The notes under the pieces were generated by a model, which was given only the letters and a program-made list of their open reading frames with translations, did not search any database and was not told the origin of the DNA. This document shows positions 1 through 5,624 of a stretch of 6,750 nucleotides of DNA, one piece after another. The stretch comes from Maribacter sp. (GTDB taxonomy: Bacteria > Bacteroidota > Bacteroidia > Flavobacteriales > Flavobacteriaceae), in NCBI GenBank assembly GCA_003232155.1, contig QILY01000083.1:1-6750 (forward strand). Reading direction: 5' to 3'. The position numbers were made by a program, and so were the translations under genes. Each line of letters begins with the position of its first letter. The first letter of the stretch is position 1.

Positions 1-328
1 GTTGGTTGGGTGATGATCTTAAAACAATGGTTTTTGTTTGATTATCAGTAGCTTGAAATGCTTCTTCCCAAGTTTCAAAACCCAAATAACTGGCTCGTAA
101 AATATACAGACTATCTTTTTTAAGGTTAAGTCGAAACCTGCCTCTGGCATCTGTAATACCATAAGAGGCGATTGCCCCTGAATTTTTATTGATAGCTATT
201 ACATTAGCTAGTTCTAAAGGTGTATTGACACTATCTAAAACTGCCCCTTCCAATATTACTTTTTGTGCACTTAATTGATGACATAAGAATCCTAGCCCTA
301 ACAAAAGGCATATACTAATTCTATTCAT
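1..328 (-). CDS. Secreted protein with N-terminal carboxypeptidase-regulatory-like domain (partial, 5' end only)
   Basis: Reading from ATG at 328 toward base 1, the frame is open for 109 codons and leaves the window, so only the N-terminus is seen. Residues 1-21 form a signal peptide (short charged start, hydrophobic ICLLLGLGFL core, cleavage likely after LSA before Q22). Residues about 24-95 match the carboxypeptidase-regulatory-like beta-sandwich: a GAVLDS strand, then ELANVIAINK, GITDARGRFRLNL and ASYLGFE, the usual spacing of these folds. In Bacteroidota this domain normally begins a large outer-membrane TonB-dependent receptor-like protein, and such genes often follow a GLPGLI gene, as here. 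The gap to the GLPGLI stop is only 45 bp with no terminator, so the two are probably cotranscribed. No Shine-Dalgarno is seen; the upstream bases are A-rich. The fold and export are well supported; the receptor identity is inference because the barrel lies outside the window. Confidence 0.8.
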   Translation of the reverse strand, partial: MNRISICLLLGLGFLCHQLSAQKVILEGAVLDSVNTPLELANVIAINKNSGAIASYGITDARGRFRLNLKKDSLYILRASYLGFETWEEAFQATDNQTKTIVLRSSPNQ

Positions 329-373
329 TTTTGATTGCTGTTTTTGGCGTTTTTAGACTAAGATTCTTTTAAC

Positions 374-1237
374 TTAACCGCCTATTTGTATGCTAAATGA
401 TAAATTGTCCCCCTTTTTCTTTCCACCACCATACATTTTGAGCATTTTTTCCGATTGCTCTTTCATTATTACCTCATATTCCTCATCGGTTACTTTTTTT
501 CCCTTTGATGGAATTTCAATAACCACCTTATTACCTTTCGGATTCAAAATAACTTGGGTGCAAATTATAATTCGTTTTCCGCTGCTCACTTCTAAAATCA
601 AACCAGGTAAGCCCCAATAGTTTTCCGGACCGTGATTTACAGGGATTTCAGGTGTATACCAAGCTATGGTAGTACGTATTTTCTTTTCTTCTTTTTTTTC
701 TATTTTACCATTCACTTCAGACATACGTCTTTCGGTGACTTCTCGTTTGGCTATGGCTTTATAACAAGTATATTTTCCTATTTGTTTTGTTTCAGGGGTC
801 ATCTCCCATTTATAAGGTTTAAGTTCTCCAGAAACCAAAAATAATTTTCCTAAAACATCGGTAGTTTCCAATTTTTTTTTGTCTTTGGTGTTCTTATATA
901 ACAAACCATCATTACCGCCTCCAATACCTACTATTTTTATCTCGACACCCTTACCACTAATACCTTTTTTATCAAGTTTTTCCTGTTCTTCCCAATTAGA
1001 TTCAAATTTGTTGAATGAAAGTTGAAATTCCTTTTGCATAGCCAATCTTAGTTGCTGTTGAAGCATATTCATTTGATCTATGTTTATTTTAGCACTGTCT
1101 ATCTTAACATCGATTTTGGTATCAGTTTTATAGGTAGCCAAACCTGTAAAATTTTGGGCAAATGATTTCATCGAAAGAAAGAGCATCAATAAAAAAAATA
1201 GTTGCCGCATAGGTTTTCTTGTACTTGAATTTTTCAT
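374..1237 (-). CDS. GLPGLI family secreted protein (Porph_ging type)
   Basis: This 287-residue protein carries the family signature GLPGLI (codons at 596-613, about residues 209-214), preceded by the typical AWYTPEIPVNHGPENYW segment. The N-terminus has a signal peptide ending in SMKSFAQ, so the mature protein is exported, presumably to the periplasm or outer membrane. An in-frame GTG at 1264 would add nine residues; I chose ATG at 1237 because it gives a normal signal peptide and the candidate -7 element at 1267-1274 would place the transcript start downstream of that GTG. A third option is ATG at 1210 (MRQLFF), directly before the hydrophobic core. The middle is lysine-rich, with runs such as KIEKKEEKKIR, and includes A8 and A9 homopolymers on the coding strand. 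Family function is not established. Its neighbours, a regulatory-domain envelope protein downstream and a divergent two-component system, suggest an envelope role under signal control. Confidence 0.9.
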   Translation of the reverse strand: MKNSSTRKPMRQLFFLLMLFLSMKSFAQNFTGLATYKTDTKIDVKIDSAKINIDQMNMLQQQLRLAMQKEFQLSFNKFESNWEEQEKLDKKGISGKGVEIKIVGIGGGNDGLLYKNTKDKKKLETTDVLGKLFLVSGELKPYKWEMTPETKQIGKYTCYKAIAKREVTERRMSEVNGKIEKKEEKKIRTTIAWYTPEIPVNHGPENYWGLPGLILEVSSGKRIIICTQVILNPKGNKVVIEIPSKGKKVTDEEYEVIMKEQSEKMLKMYGGGKKKGDNLSFSIQIGG

Positions 1238-1266
1238 GACAGTTATTTTATGATTAATTATCACTA

Positions 1267-1274
1267 CAAATTTG
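1267..1274 (-). promoter_or_regulatory. Candidate -7 element for the GLPGLI operon
   Basis: CAAATTTG matches seven of eight positions of the Bacteroidota -7 consensus TAnnTTTG (C replaces the first T). No good TTG -33 box lies 17-23 bp upstream, so this would be a weak promoter. The first GTTAAC box begins 22 bp upstream, about where an activator overlapping -33 would sit. The implied transcript start near 1260 leaves roughly 20 nt before the chosen ATG at 1237. This is inference from consensus matching only. Confidence 0.35.
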
Positions 1275-1295
1275 AACCACTGCAGATTAAAAAAA

Positions 1296-1323
1296 GGTTA
1301 ACCAGTGTTAACATGTGTTAACC
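1296..1323. promoter_or_regulatory. Triple GTTAAC array, candidate response-regulator operator
   Basis: GTTAAC occurs at 1297-1302, 1307-1312 and 1317-1322, an exact 10-bp period (one helical turn). The outer copies are flanked as GGTTAACC and GTTAACC, so the whole array is near-palindromic. The region is the only promoter DNA shared by the GLPGLI operon and the kinase/regulator operon. OmpR/PhoB-family regulators commonly bind tandem repeats with 10-11 bp steps, and the downstream regulator at 2841 belongs to that family. The array ends 3 bp before the TTG proposed as -33 of the kinase promoter and begins 22 bp from the proposed -7 of the opposite promoter, so one occupied array could control both. 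The repeats are seen directly; the binding partner is inferred. Confidence 0.6.
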
Positions 1324-1325
1324 GA

Positions 1326-1358
1326 TTGGCCTTTGCTTATTTATTGTCATTACTTTTG
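1326..1358 (+). promoter_or_regulatory. Candidate sigma-A promoter for the histidine kinase operon
   Basis: TACTTTTG at 1351-1358 is an exact match to TAnnTTTG, and TTG at 1326-1328 lies 22 bp upstream, within the 17-23 bp range described for flavobacterial promoters. The -7 box ends only 4 bp before the GTG start at 1363, so transcription would begin at or just beyond the start codon, implying a leaderless or nearly leaderless message. Confidence 0.55.
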
Positions 1359-1362
1359 ATAT

Positions 1363-2844
1363 GTGAAACAGCAGAACTACAGGCACTTACTCTATTTTAT
1401 TGCAACTACTATTGTCATTACAATTGCCATACAGGTATATTGGAATATTCAGAGTTACAACACGAACAAACAGCGCCTAATTAATGAAGTTCAAATAAGT
1501 CTTGACAATAGTATGGAGACGTATTATGCTGATTTGGCAAAAACAGATTTCTTTTCTTTTATAGATATTCAACACATTGGTGACACAGTCTCAGTAAACA
1601 CAAAGATGATAGATTTTTTAAATAAGATAGATGATGAAGTAATAGGTCGTAAGATCGACAGCTCAATAAAACATCGTAGCTACAAAGGCAAAAGCATTGA
1701 GTATGCCCAAACTATTGATTCTATCAGTGCTTTTACTTTTATTATACCCGATAAAACAAAAGGGTATTCTGTACAAAGAGGGAAAAAAGCTTTTGATAGT
1801 ATTAAGGGCATGTCTGGTTTGGTGAATAAACTTATTATCTCGATTACTAGAGATTCTATAAATTTCATGAAGCTGAACACCCTTTTGAACAATGAATTAA
1901 AGCGAAAAAAAATTGCCATTGACTATGTGATAAAACATTTCAAAAATGATTCAACACATGATAAGTTTGATACAGATACCACAAAAGTATTCTCACTTTC
2001 TACTTTTTCTAAATCTACTTATCTACCCAAAAACCAAAAATTAGAATTGCAGTACACTAACCCTACTTTAGCAATTTTAAAACGTAGTTTAACAGGTATC
2101 CTACTTTCTTTTCTACTTTCATCATGTATCATTATATGTTTATTATACTTATTTCGCATAATCAATAAACAAAAAGAACTGGCCGAAATAAAGAACGATC
2201 TTATTAGCAATATAACGCACGAGTTCAAAACACCCATTGCAACCGTTTCTACTGCAATTGAAGGCATCAAAAACTTTAATGGCACCAATGATAAAGAGAA
2301 AACAAACAAATATCTTGATATCTCTGACCAACAGCTAAAGAAATTACATTTAATGGTAGAGAAATTACTTGAAACCGCTACTTTAGATAGTGACAAACTT
2401 CTTATCAACATTGAAGAGACCGACTTGGTCTTAATGCTCAAAAACTCAGTTGAAAAATACCAAATGCTTTCCCCAGAAAAAAATATCATCTTCAAAACCA
2501 ATATAGATACATTCTTTAAAAAGGTTGACCCCTTTCATTTTGAAAATGCAGTTGCCAATTTAATAGATAATGCCATAAAATATGGTGGTAATAGTATAGA
2601 AGTAAATATAAGTTCCCTTTTAAATTCCGTGGAAATGACTATTGCAGACAATGGTGGTAAAATTGATAAAAACCAACAAGATAAAATATTTGATAAATTC
2701 TATCGAATTCCGACCGGAAACCGCCATGACGTAAAGGGCTTTGGAATTGGGCTTTTCTATGCGAAGAAAATTATTGACAAACATGATGGCTCACTAGTTT
2801 TGCTTACTGATGCTCAAAATACCATTTTTAAAATCACATTATGA
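1363..2844 (+). CDS. Membrane sensor histidine kinase
   Basis: This 493-residue protein is the sensor of a two-component pair. Transmembrane helix 1 spans about residues 11-27, an extracytoplasmic sensor about 28-240, and helix 2 about 243-266. The HisKA segment has the H-box SNITHEFKTPIA with phospho-acceptor H286. The ATPase domain has an N-box (NLIDNAIKY, N399 and N403), an F-box (KIFDKFYRIP, from 441) and a G2 box (GFGIGL, 459-464). The G1 box reads DNGGKI (429-434), so the second glycine of DxGxG is lysine, which is unusual. There is no HAMP or PAS domain. The start is GTG: an in-frame TGA lies at 1357-1359 and the next methionine at M50 would lose helix 1. An ATG two bases upstream is out of frame and immediately followed by TGA. 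The stop overlaps the regulator start (ATGA), indicating translational coupling. The sensor region is not one I can link to a ligand. Confidence 0.95.
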   Translation: MKQQNYRHLLYFIATTIVITIAIQVYWNIQSYNTNKQRLINEVQISLDNSMETYYADLAKTDFFSFIDIQHIGDTVSVNTKMIDFLNKIDDEVIGRKIDSSIKHRSYKGKSIEYAQTIDSISAFTFIIPDKTKGYSVQRGKKAFDSIKGMSGLVNKLIISITRDSINFMKLNTLLNNELKRKKIAIDYVIKHFKNDSTHDKFDTDTTKVFSLSTFSKSTYLPKNQKLELQYTNPTLAILKRSLTGILLSFLLSSCIIICLLYLFRIINKQKELAEIKNDLISNITHEFKTPIATVSTAIEGIKNFNGTNDKEKTNKYLDISDQQLKKLHLMVEKLLETATLDSDKLLINIEETDLVLMLKNSVEKYQMLSPEKNIIFKTNIDTFFKKVDPFHFENAVANLIDNAIKYGGNSIEVNISSLLNSVEMTIADNGGKIDKNQQDKIFDKFYRIPTGNRHDVKGFGIGLFYAKKIIDKHDGSLVLLTDAQNTIFKITL

Positions 2845-3524
2845 GTCAACAACCTATAAAAATATTGTTGGCAGAAGATGAACCAGCATTAGGGCAGATT
2901 GTAAAGGAAAGCCTAGAGACCAGAAACTTTGAAGTATTGTTTTGTGAAAATGGAGAAGTCGCTTATAAAACTTACCTAAAAGAAAAACCTGAATTATTGG
3001 TATTAGATATAATGATGCCTAAAAAAGATGGTTTTACCCTAGCAAAGGAAATTAGGGAACAAAACAAACACGTTCCTATCATATTTCTTACCGCTAAATC
3101 ACAAACCAAAGATGTTGTTGAAGGTTTTGAACATGGCGGAAATGATTATTTAAAAAAGCCTTTTAGCATGGAAGAGCTTATAGTACGTATTCATGCGCTG
3201 TTAGATAGAACAAAATTGAAGCAATCGAATGATACCCTTTCTATAGGCAACTACACTTTCAATTATATCAAACAAAAATTATTTTTCAATCAAGAAGAAA
3301 TAAAGCTCACCCATAGGGAAGCCGAACTTCTTTTTCATTTATACGAAAAACAAAATGAGATTTTAGACCGCTCTTTGATTTTAAAAAAAATATGGGGAGA
3401 CGATGATTTTTTCAATGCCCGAAGTATGGATGTCTTTATCACCAAACTACGTAAGAAATTAAAGCAAGACCAAAATGTGCAGATTATAAATGTGCGGGGC
3501 TATGGGTATAAACTTATCTGCTAA
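2841..3524 (+). CDS. OmpR/PhoB-family response regulator
   Basis: The 227-residue product has a receiver domain (about 5-120) with acidic pocket E12/D13, phospho-acceptor D56 in LVLDIMMPKKDG, switch T84 and conserved K106 in LKKPF. A winged-helix DNA-binding domain follows (about 131-226), with LTHREAELL, the recognition-helix region RSMDVFITKLRKKL and the closing hairpin INVRGYGYKLI typical of Trans_reg_C. All phosphorylation residues are present, so it should be functional. Its ATG overlaps the kinase stop by 4 bp, so the kinase is its evident partner. The GTTAAC array upstream of the operon is a plausible target, which would give autoregulation and control of the divergent GLPGLI genes; that target is inferred from position and repeat geometry. 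I see no convincing intrinsic terminator after the stop. Confidence 0.95.
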   Translation: MSQQPIKILLAEDEPALGQIVKESLETRNFEVLFCENGEVAYKTYLKEKPELLVLDIMMPKKDGFTLAKEIREQNKHVPIIFLTAKSQTKDVVEGFEHGGNDYLKKPFSMEELIVRIHALLDRTKLKQSNDTLSIGNYTFNYIKQKLFFNQEEIKLTHREAELLFHLYEKQNEILDRSLILKKIWGDDDFFNARSMDVFITKLRKKLKQDQNVQIINVRGYGYKLIC

Positions 3525-3528
3525 CCCC

Positions 3529-3536
3529 GATCTTTG
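3529..3536 (+). promoter_or_regulatory. Weak candidate -7 element upstream of the deoxynucleoside kinase
   Basis: GATCTTTG differs from TAnnTTTG only at its first base and is followed by CATGG, resembling common flavobacterial TATCTTTGCA-type boxes. No TTG is present 17-23 bp upstream. It would give a leader of about 135 nt before the kinase ATG. The rest of 3537-3678 shows no better promoter and no gene. Treat as tentative. Confidence 0.25.
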
Positions 3537-3678
3537 CATGGTATTACCATAAAATTTCAATCATAAACATTATTCATCGTATTTCAACAACTATTCTTTC
3601 TCTAAGTCAAGATCATTCGTATATTGTATGCCCAACTCTTTTTTAAAATAACACCAACCAACAAATTCAATTTAAGGT

Positions 3679-4293
3679 ATGCACATTGCAGTTGCAGGTA
3701 ATATAGGAGCAGGAAAAACCACATTAACAAAATTACTTTCTAAACATTATAAATGGGAAGCGCATTTTGAAGATGTAGTCGATAACCCCTATTTAGATGA
3801 TTTTTATACCCAAATGGAACGTTGGAGCTTTAACCTTCAGATTTATTTCTTAAATCATAGGTACCGCCAAGTACTTAAAATAAGGGAATCGGGCAAGAGT
3901 ATTATTCAAGATAGAACTATTTATGAAGATGCTTATATTTTCGCACCTAACCTTCATGCAATGGGCCTGATGACCAGTCGTGACTTTACCAATTATTCTA
4001 GCTTATTTGAATTGATGGAAAGTTTAGTGCAACCACCTGACTTATTGATTTACTTGAGAAGCTCTATTCCCAACTTGGTAAAACAAATTCATAAACGTGG
4101 TCGCGAATATGAGAATACCATTTCAATTGATTATTTAAGTCGATTAAATGAGCGTTATGAGGCTTGGGTACATGGTTATGAAAAGGGCAACCTTTTAGTA
4201 ATTAATGTTGATGATTTAGATTTTGTTGACAATCCTGAAGATTTGGGCACTATTATTAATAAAATCGATGCTGAAATCCATGGTTTGTTCTAA
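3679..4293 (+). CDS. Deoxynucleoside kinase (dNK family)
   Basis: This 204-residue cytosolic enzyme transfers a phosphate from ATP to a deoxynucleoside in nucleotide salvage. Residues 7-15 are the P-loop GNIGAGKTT. E31 in HFEDVVDNPYL fits the catalytic acid region, ERWSFNLQIYFL (47-58) forms part of the substrate pocket, DRT (78-80) is the family's DRS/ERS-type motif, and KRGREYE (139-145) is the arginine-rich lid that closes over ATP. Length fits the roughly 200-210 residues usual in bacterial dAdo/dGuo kinases. The ATG is preceded by TTAAGGT, a weak purine stretch, and gives an N-terminus beginning directly in the P-loop strand, as expected. The base preferred (dA, dG, dC or T) cannot be read from the sequence. 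It is unlikely to be coupled to the two-component operon, from which it is separated by 154 bp. Confidence 0.92.
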   Translation: MHIAVAGNIGAGKTTLTKLLSKHYKWEAHFEDVVDNPYLDDFYTQMERWSFNLQIYFLNHRYRQVLKIRESGKSIIQDRTIYEDAYIFAPNLHAMGLMTSRDFTNYSSLFELMESLVQPPDLLIYLRSSIPNLVKQIHKRGREYENTISIDYLSRLNERYEAWVHGYEKGNLLVINVDDLDFVDNPEDLGTIINKIDAEIHGLF

Positions 4294-4318
4294 ACCTATT
4301 TGTCTAACAATCTTAATT

Positions 4319-5323
4319 TTATAATATAGCTATAGTCTTAGCATGAGCAATAGCTTCTTCACTTGTTTTCACCAATAAAATCGGTGTAATCGTATATGAA
4401 TCGAATAGCTTGGCTATACGTTCCATTTTACGTTTATGAGATACACTTCTTAAGTAAATTGCTAATATCCTGTTCGGATATTCGGTTGCAATTTCTTTAT
4501 AAATATCGGCATCATGTTCTCCACAATCACCGATTAATATAAAATATATAGTAGGATAAGTTTTTAAAATATTCCGTATTTCATGCTCTTTATGTGGTCT
4601 TTCCGTTTTTGGGCTTTTATCAAAAGGCTCTCTGAAATTGCGAAGCAAAACTGGGCCTTTGGGAAAATTATATTTCCGAAGAAAAAATTGGAGGTATCTG
4701 TATAAATTCCACGGGCTATTGCTTACATAAAATATCGGGTTTTCGTTTTTGCCAAACTTCCCCTTATGTAACATATGATAAAAATTGGCAGCACCTTTTA
4801 AGGGTTCTCTATCTTCTACATTTCTGAAAAATGTATTGAAAACAGCTCGCCATTTCAAGGTCGATGCTACACCCGTATGCAAAATAGTATCGTCTATATC
4901 ACTAATAACCCCATACTCACAATTCTCAGAGGGAATTAATAACTCACCATGAAAACGATTCTCTTTTGATATTTTGTTTTTGAAAGATGTGGTACTATAT
5001 GACATTGTATACGGCAACCAACCTTCGGTATCAGCATCAGCTTTTAAACCATCAACTGTTTCATCAATCAGATAATACCCTTCAGAATCTGTTTTCGTTT
5101 GCACCTGTCTTCCGTCAGGAAGCTCTAATATTAAAGGCGTATTCCTGATTTCATCTGTTTCCCAACGTTTCCATGTGTTTTTTAAAATACTTATGACTCC
5201 TTTTTCTAAAAGATCAATTTTTTCATCTTCCAAGGCTCTCCCTTTTACATACAAATGCGATGCTGTACCGTAGGTCTGAAAAGTGATAATCTGTAGTTCA
5301 TCTTTTTTACCAAATATGTCCAT
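4319..5323 (-). CDS. APP1 family (DUF2183) HAD-type phosphatidate phosphatase
   Basis: The 334-residue product has an N-terminal beta-rich region (about 10-130, including TYGTASHLYVKGRA and LELPDGRQVQT...EGYYLID) and a C-terminal lipin-like HAD catalytic domain. Motif I is SDIDDTILHTGV (nucleophile D142, acid D144, T146), motif II is FYVSNSPWNLY (198-208), K245 lies in HKEHEIR, and the acidic motif is IGDCGEHDADIY (264-275). This matches Mg-dependent phosphatidate phosphatases related to yeast App1, so hydrolysis of phosphatidate or another phospholipid phosphate is likely; bacterial members are little studied. No signal peptide is present, so it is probably cytosolic or membrane-peripheral. 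I chose ATG at 5323; an in-frame TTG at 5353 would add MGFGFFIFSL but lies inside a 7-bp tandem repeat. It ends 25 bp from the convergent deoxynucleoside kinase with no clear terminator between. Confidence 0.88.
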   Translation of the reverse strand: MDIFGKKDELQIITFQTYGTASHLYVKGRALEDEKIDLLEKGVISILKNTWKRWETDEIRNTPLILELPDGRQVQTKTDSEGYYLIDETVDGLKADADTEGWLPYTMSYSTTSFKNKISKENRFHGELLIPSENCEYGVISDIDDTILHTGVASTLKWRAVFNTFFRNVEDREPLKGAANFYHMLHKGKFGKNENPIFYVSNSPWNLYRYLQFFLRKYNFPKGPVLLRNFREPFDKSPKTERPHKEHEIRNILKTYPTIYFILIGDCGEHDADIYKEIATEYPNRILAIYLRSVSHKRKMERIAKLFDSYTITPILLVKTSEEAIAHAKTIAIL

Positions 5324-5342
5324 GAGGCTAAATATAAAAAAT

Positions 5343-5361
5343 CCAAATCCCAAATCCCAAA
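5343..5361. repeat. Heptanucleotide tandem repeat (CCAAATC, about 2.7 copies)
   Basis: Two perfect CCAAATC units (5343-5349, 5350-5356) are followed by a partial CCAAA. The tract lies 20-38 bp upstream of the phosphatase ATG, in its probable 5' leader. A change in copy number would alter the leader and shift the frame of the alternative TTG start, but with under three copies instability is uncertain. Confidence 0.5.
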
Positions 5362-5385
5362 AAAATAAAATGAACCAGTCTACAA

Positions 5386-5412
5386 CAAACTAGCTTAAAA
5401 ATTATATGTCAA
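5386..5412 (-). promoter_or_regulatory. Weak candidate promoter for the APP1 phosphatase
   Basis: On the minus strand TTG (5412-5410) is followed after 17 bp by TAGTTTG (5392-5386), which resembles TAnnTTTG but is one base short. It would give a leader of roughly 55-60 nt before ATG 5323. The degenerate member of the 21-bp-period repeat array begins 5 bp upstream of this TTG, so the array could act on this promoter. Confidence 0.3.
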
Positions 5413-5417
5413 GATAC

Positions 5418-5470
5418 CTCACGTATCAAGACGGCCACTTTACGCATTCAAAACGAGCTTTTACGCATTC
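5418..5470. repeat. Direct repeats TTTACGCATTC at 21-bp period, candidate regulator site
   Basis: Perfect 11-bp copies lie at 5439-5449 and 5460-5470. A degenerate copy (CTCACGTATCA, 6 of 11 identical) lies at 5418-5428, so the core ACG[C/T]AT recurs at 5421, 5442 and 5463 with an exact 21-bp period, two turns of the helix. They sit in the shared region between the divergent phosphatase and tonB genes. Paired direct repeats about 21 bp apart are the geometry of LytTR-type regulators, but the bases only partly fit the published LytTR consensus, so the regulator is not identified. Confidence 0.5.
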
Positions 5471-5497
5471 TTCATTTTTTAAAGGACAATCAAACTC

Positions 5498-5505
5498 TAG
5501 ATTTA
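5498..5505 (+). promoter_or_regulatory. Weak candidate -7 element for tonB
   Basis: TAGATTTA matches seven of eight positions of TAnnTTTG, with no TTG at the -33 position. The nearest perfect repeat ends 27 bp upstream, so the array could substitute for the missing -33 as an activator site. The leader to the tonB ATG would be about 110 nt and contains the inverted repeat at 5541. No better match was found closer to the gene. Confidence 0.22.
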
Positions 5506-5540
5506 TGGAAACATACATATACCAACAAGCCTAAAACCAA

Positions 5541-5565
5541 CTATATATTCCGGATAATTATATAG
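5541..5565. repeat. AT-rich inverted repeat CTATATA...TATATAG
   Basis: Seven-base arms at 5541-5547 and 5559-5565 enclose 11 bases that contain a TCCGGA palindrome. It lies 60-84 bp upstream of the tonB ATG and could be an operator or a weak leader hairpin. No U-tract follows, so it is not a terminator. Confidence 0.35.
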
Positions 5566-5624
5566 CGGACTTGTTCAAAAATGTGTAACCGTTTGCCATA
5601 GCGCAGACATAAAACTTTAAAAAA

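Noticed and set aside
390..844. Plus-strand open frames of 76 and 70 codons inside the GLPGLI gene
   Set aside because: They are antisense to a well-supported gene, Phe/Ser-rich as expected from the complement of Lys-rich coding, and have no recognisable motif.
1361..1366. ATGTGA as a possible start for the kinase
   Set aside because: This ATG is out of frame with the kinase and is followed directly by TGA; the in-frame GTG at 1363 is the usable start.
1680..2501. Minus-strand open frames of 60-160 codons within the histidine kinase
   Set aside because: They are antisense shadows of a clear kinase gene; the translations have no domain features.
3537..3551. ATGGT-ATT-ACCAT hairpin as terminator of the two-component operon
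   Set aside because: The stem is only 5 bp, AT-rich, with no proper T-tract after it; too weak to call.
3606..3622. GTCAAGAT...CGTAT resembling 5408-5426 (GTCAAGAT...CGTAT) as a shared regulatory motif
   Set aside because: The 8-bp and 5-bp blocks are separated by different spacers (4 versus 6 bp) and could easily match by chance in AT-rich DNA.
5471..5624. Small protein or RNA gene in the gap before tonB
   Set aside because: The ATGs in this stretch open frames of fewer than ten codons, and no tRNA-like or riboswitch-like structure was recognised.
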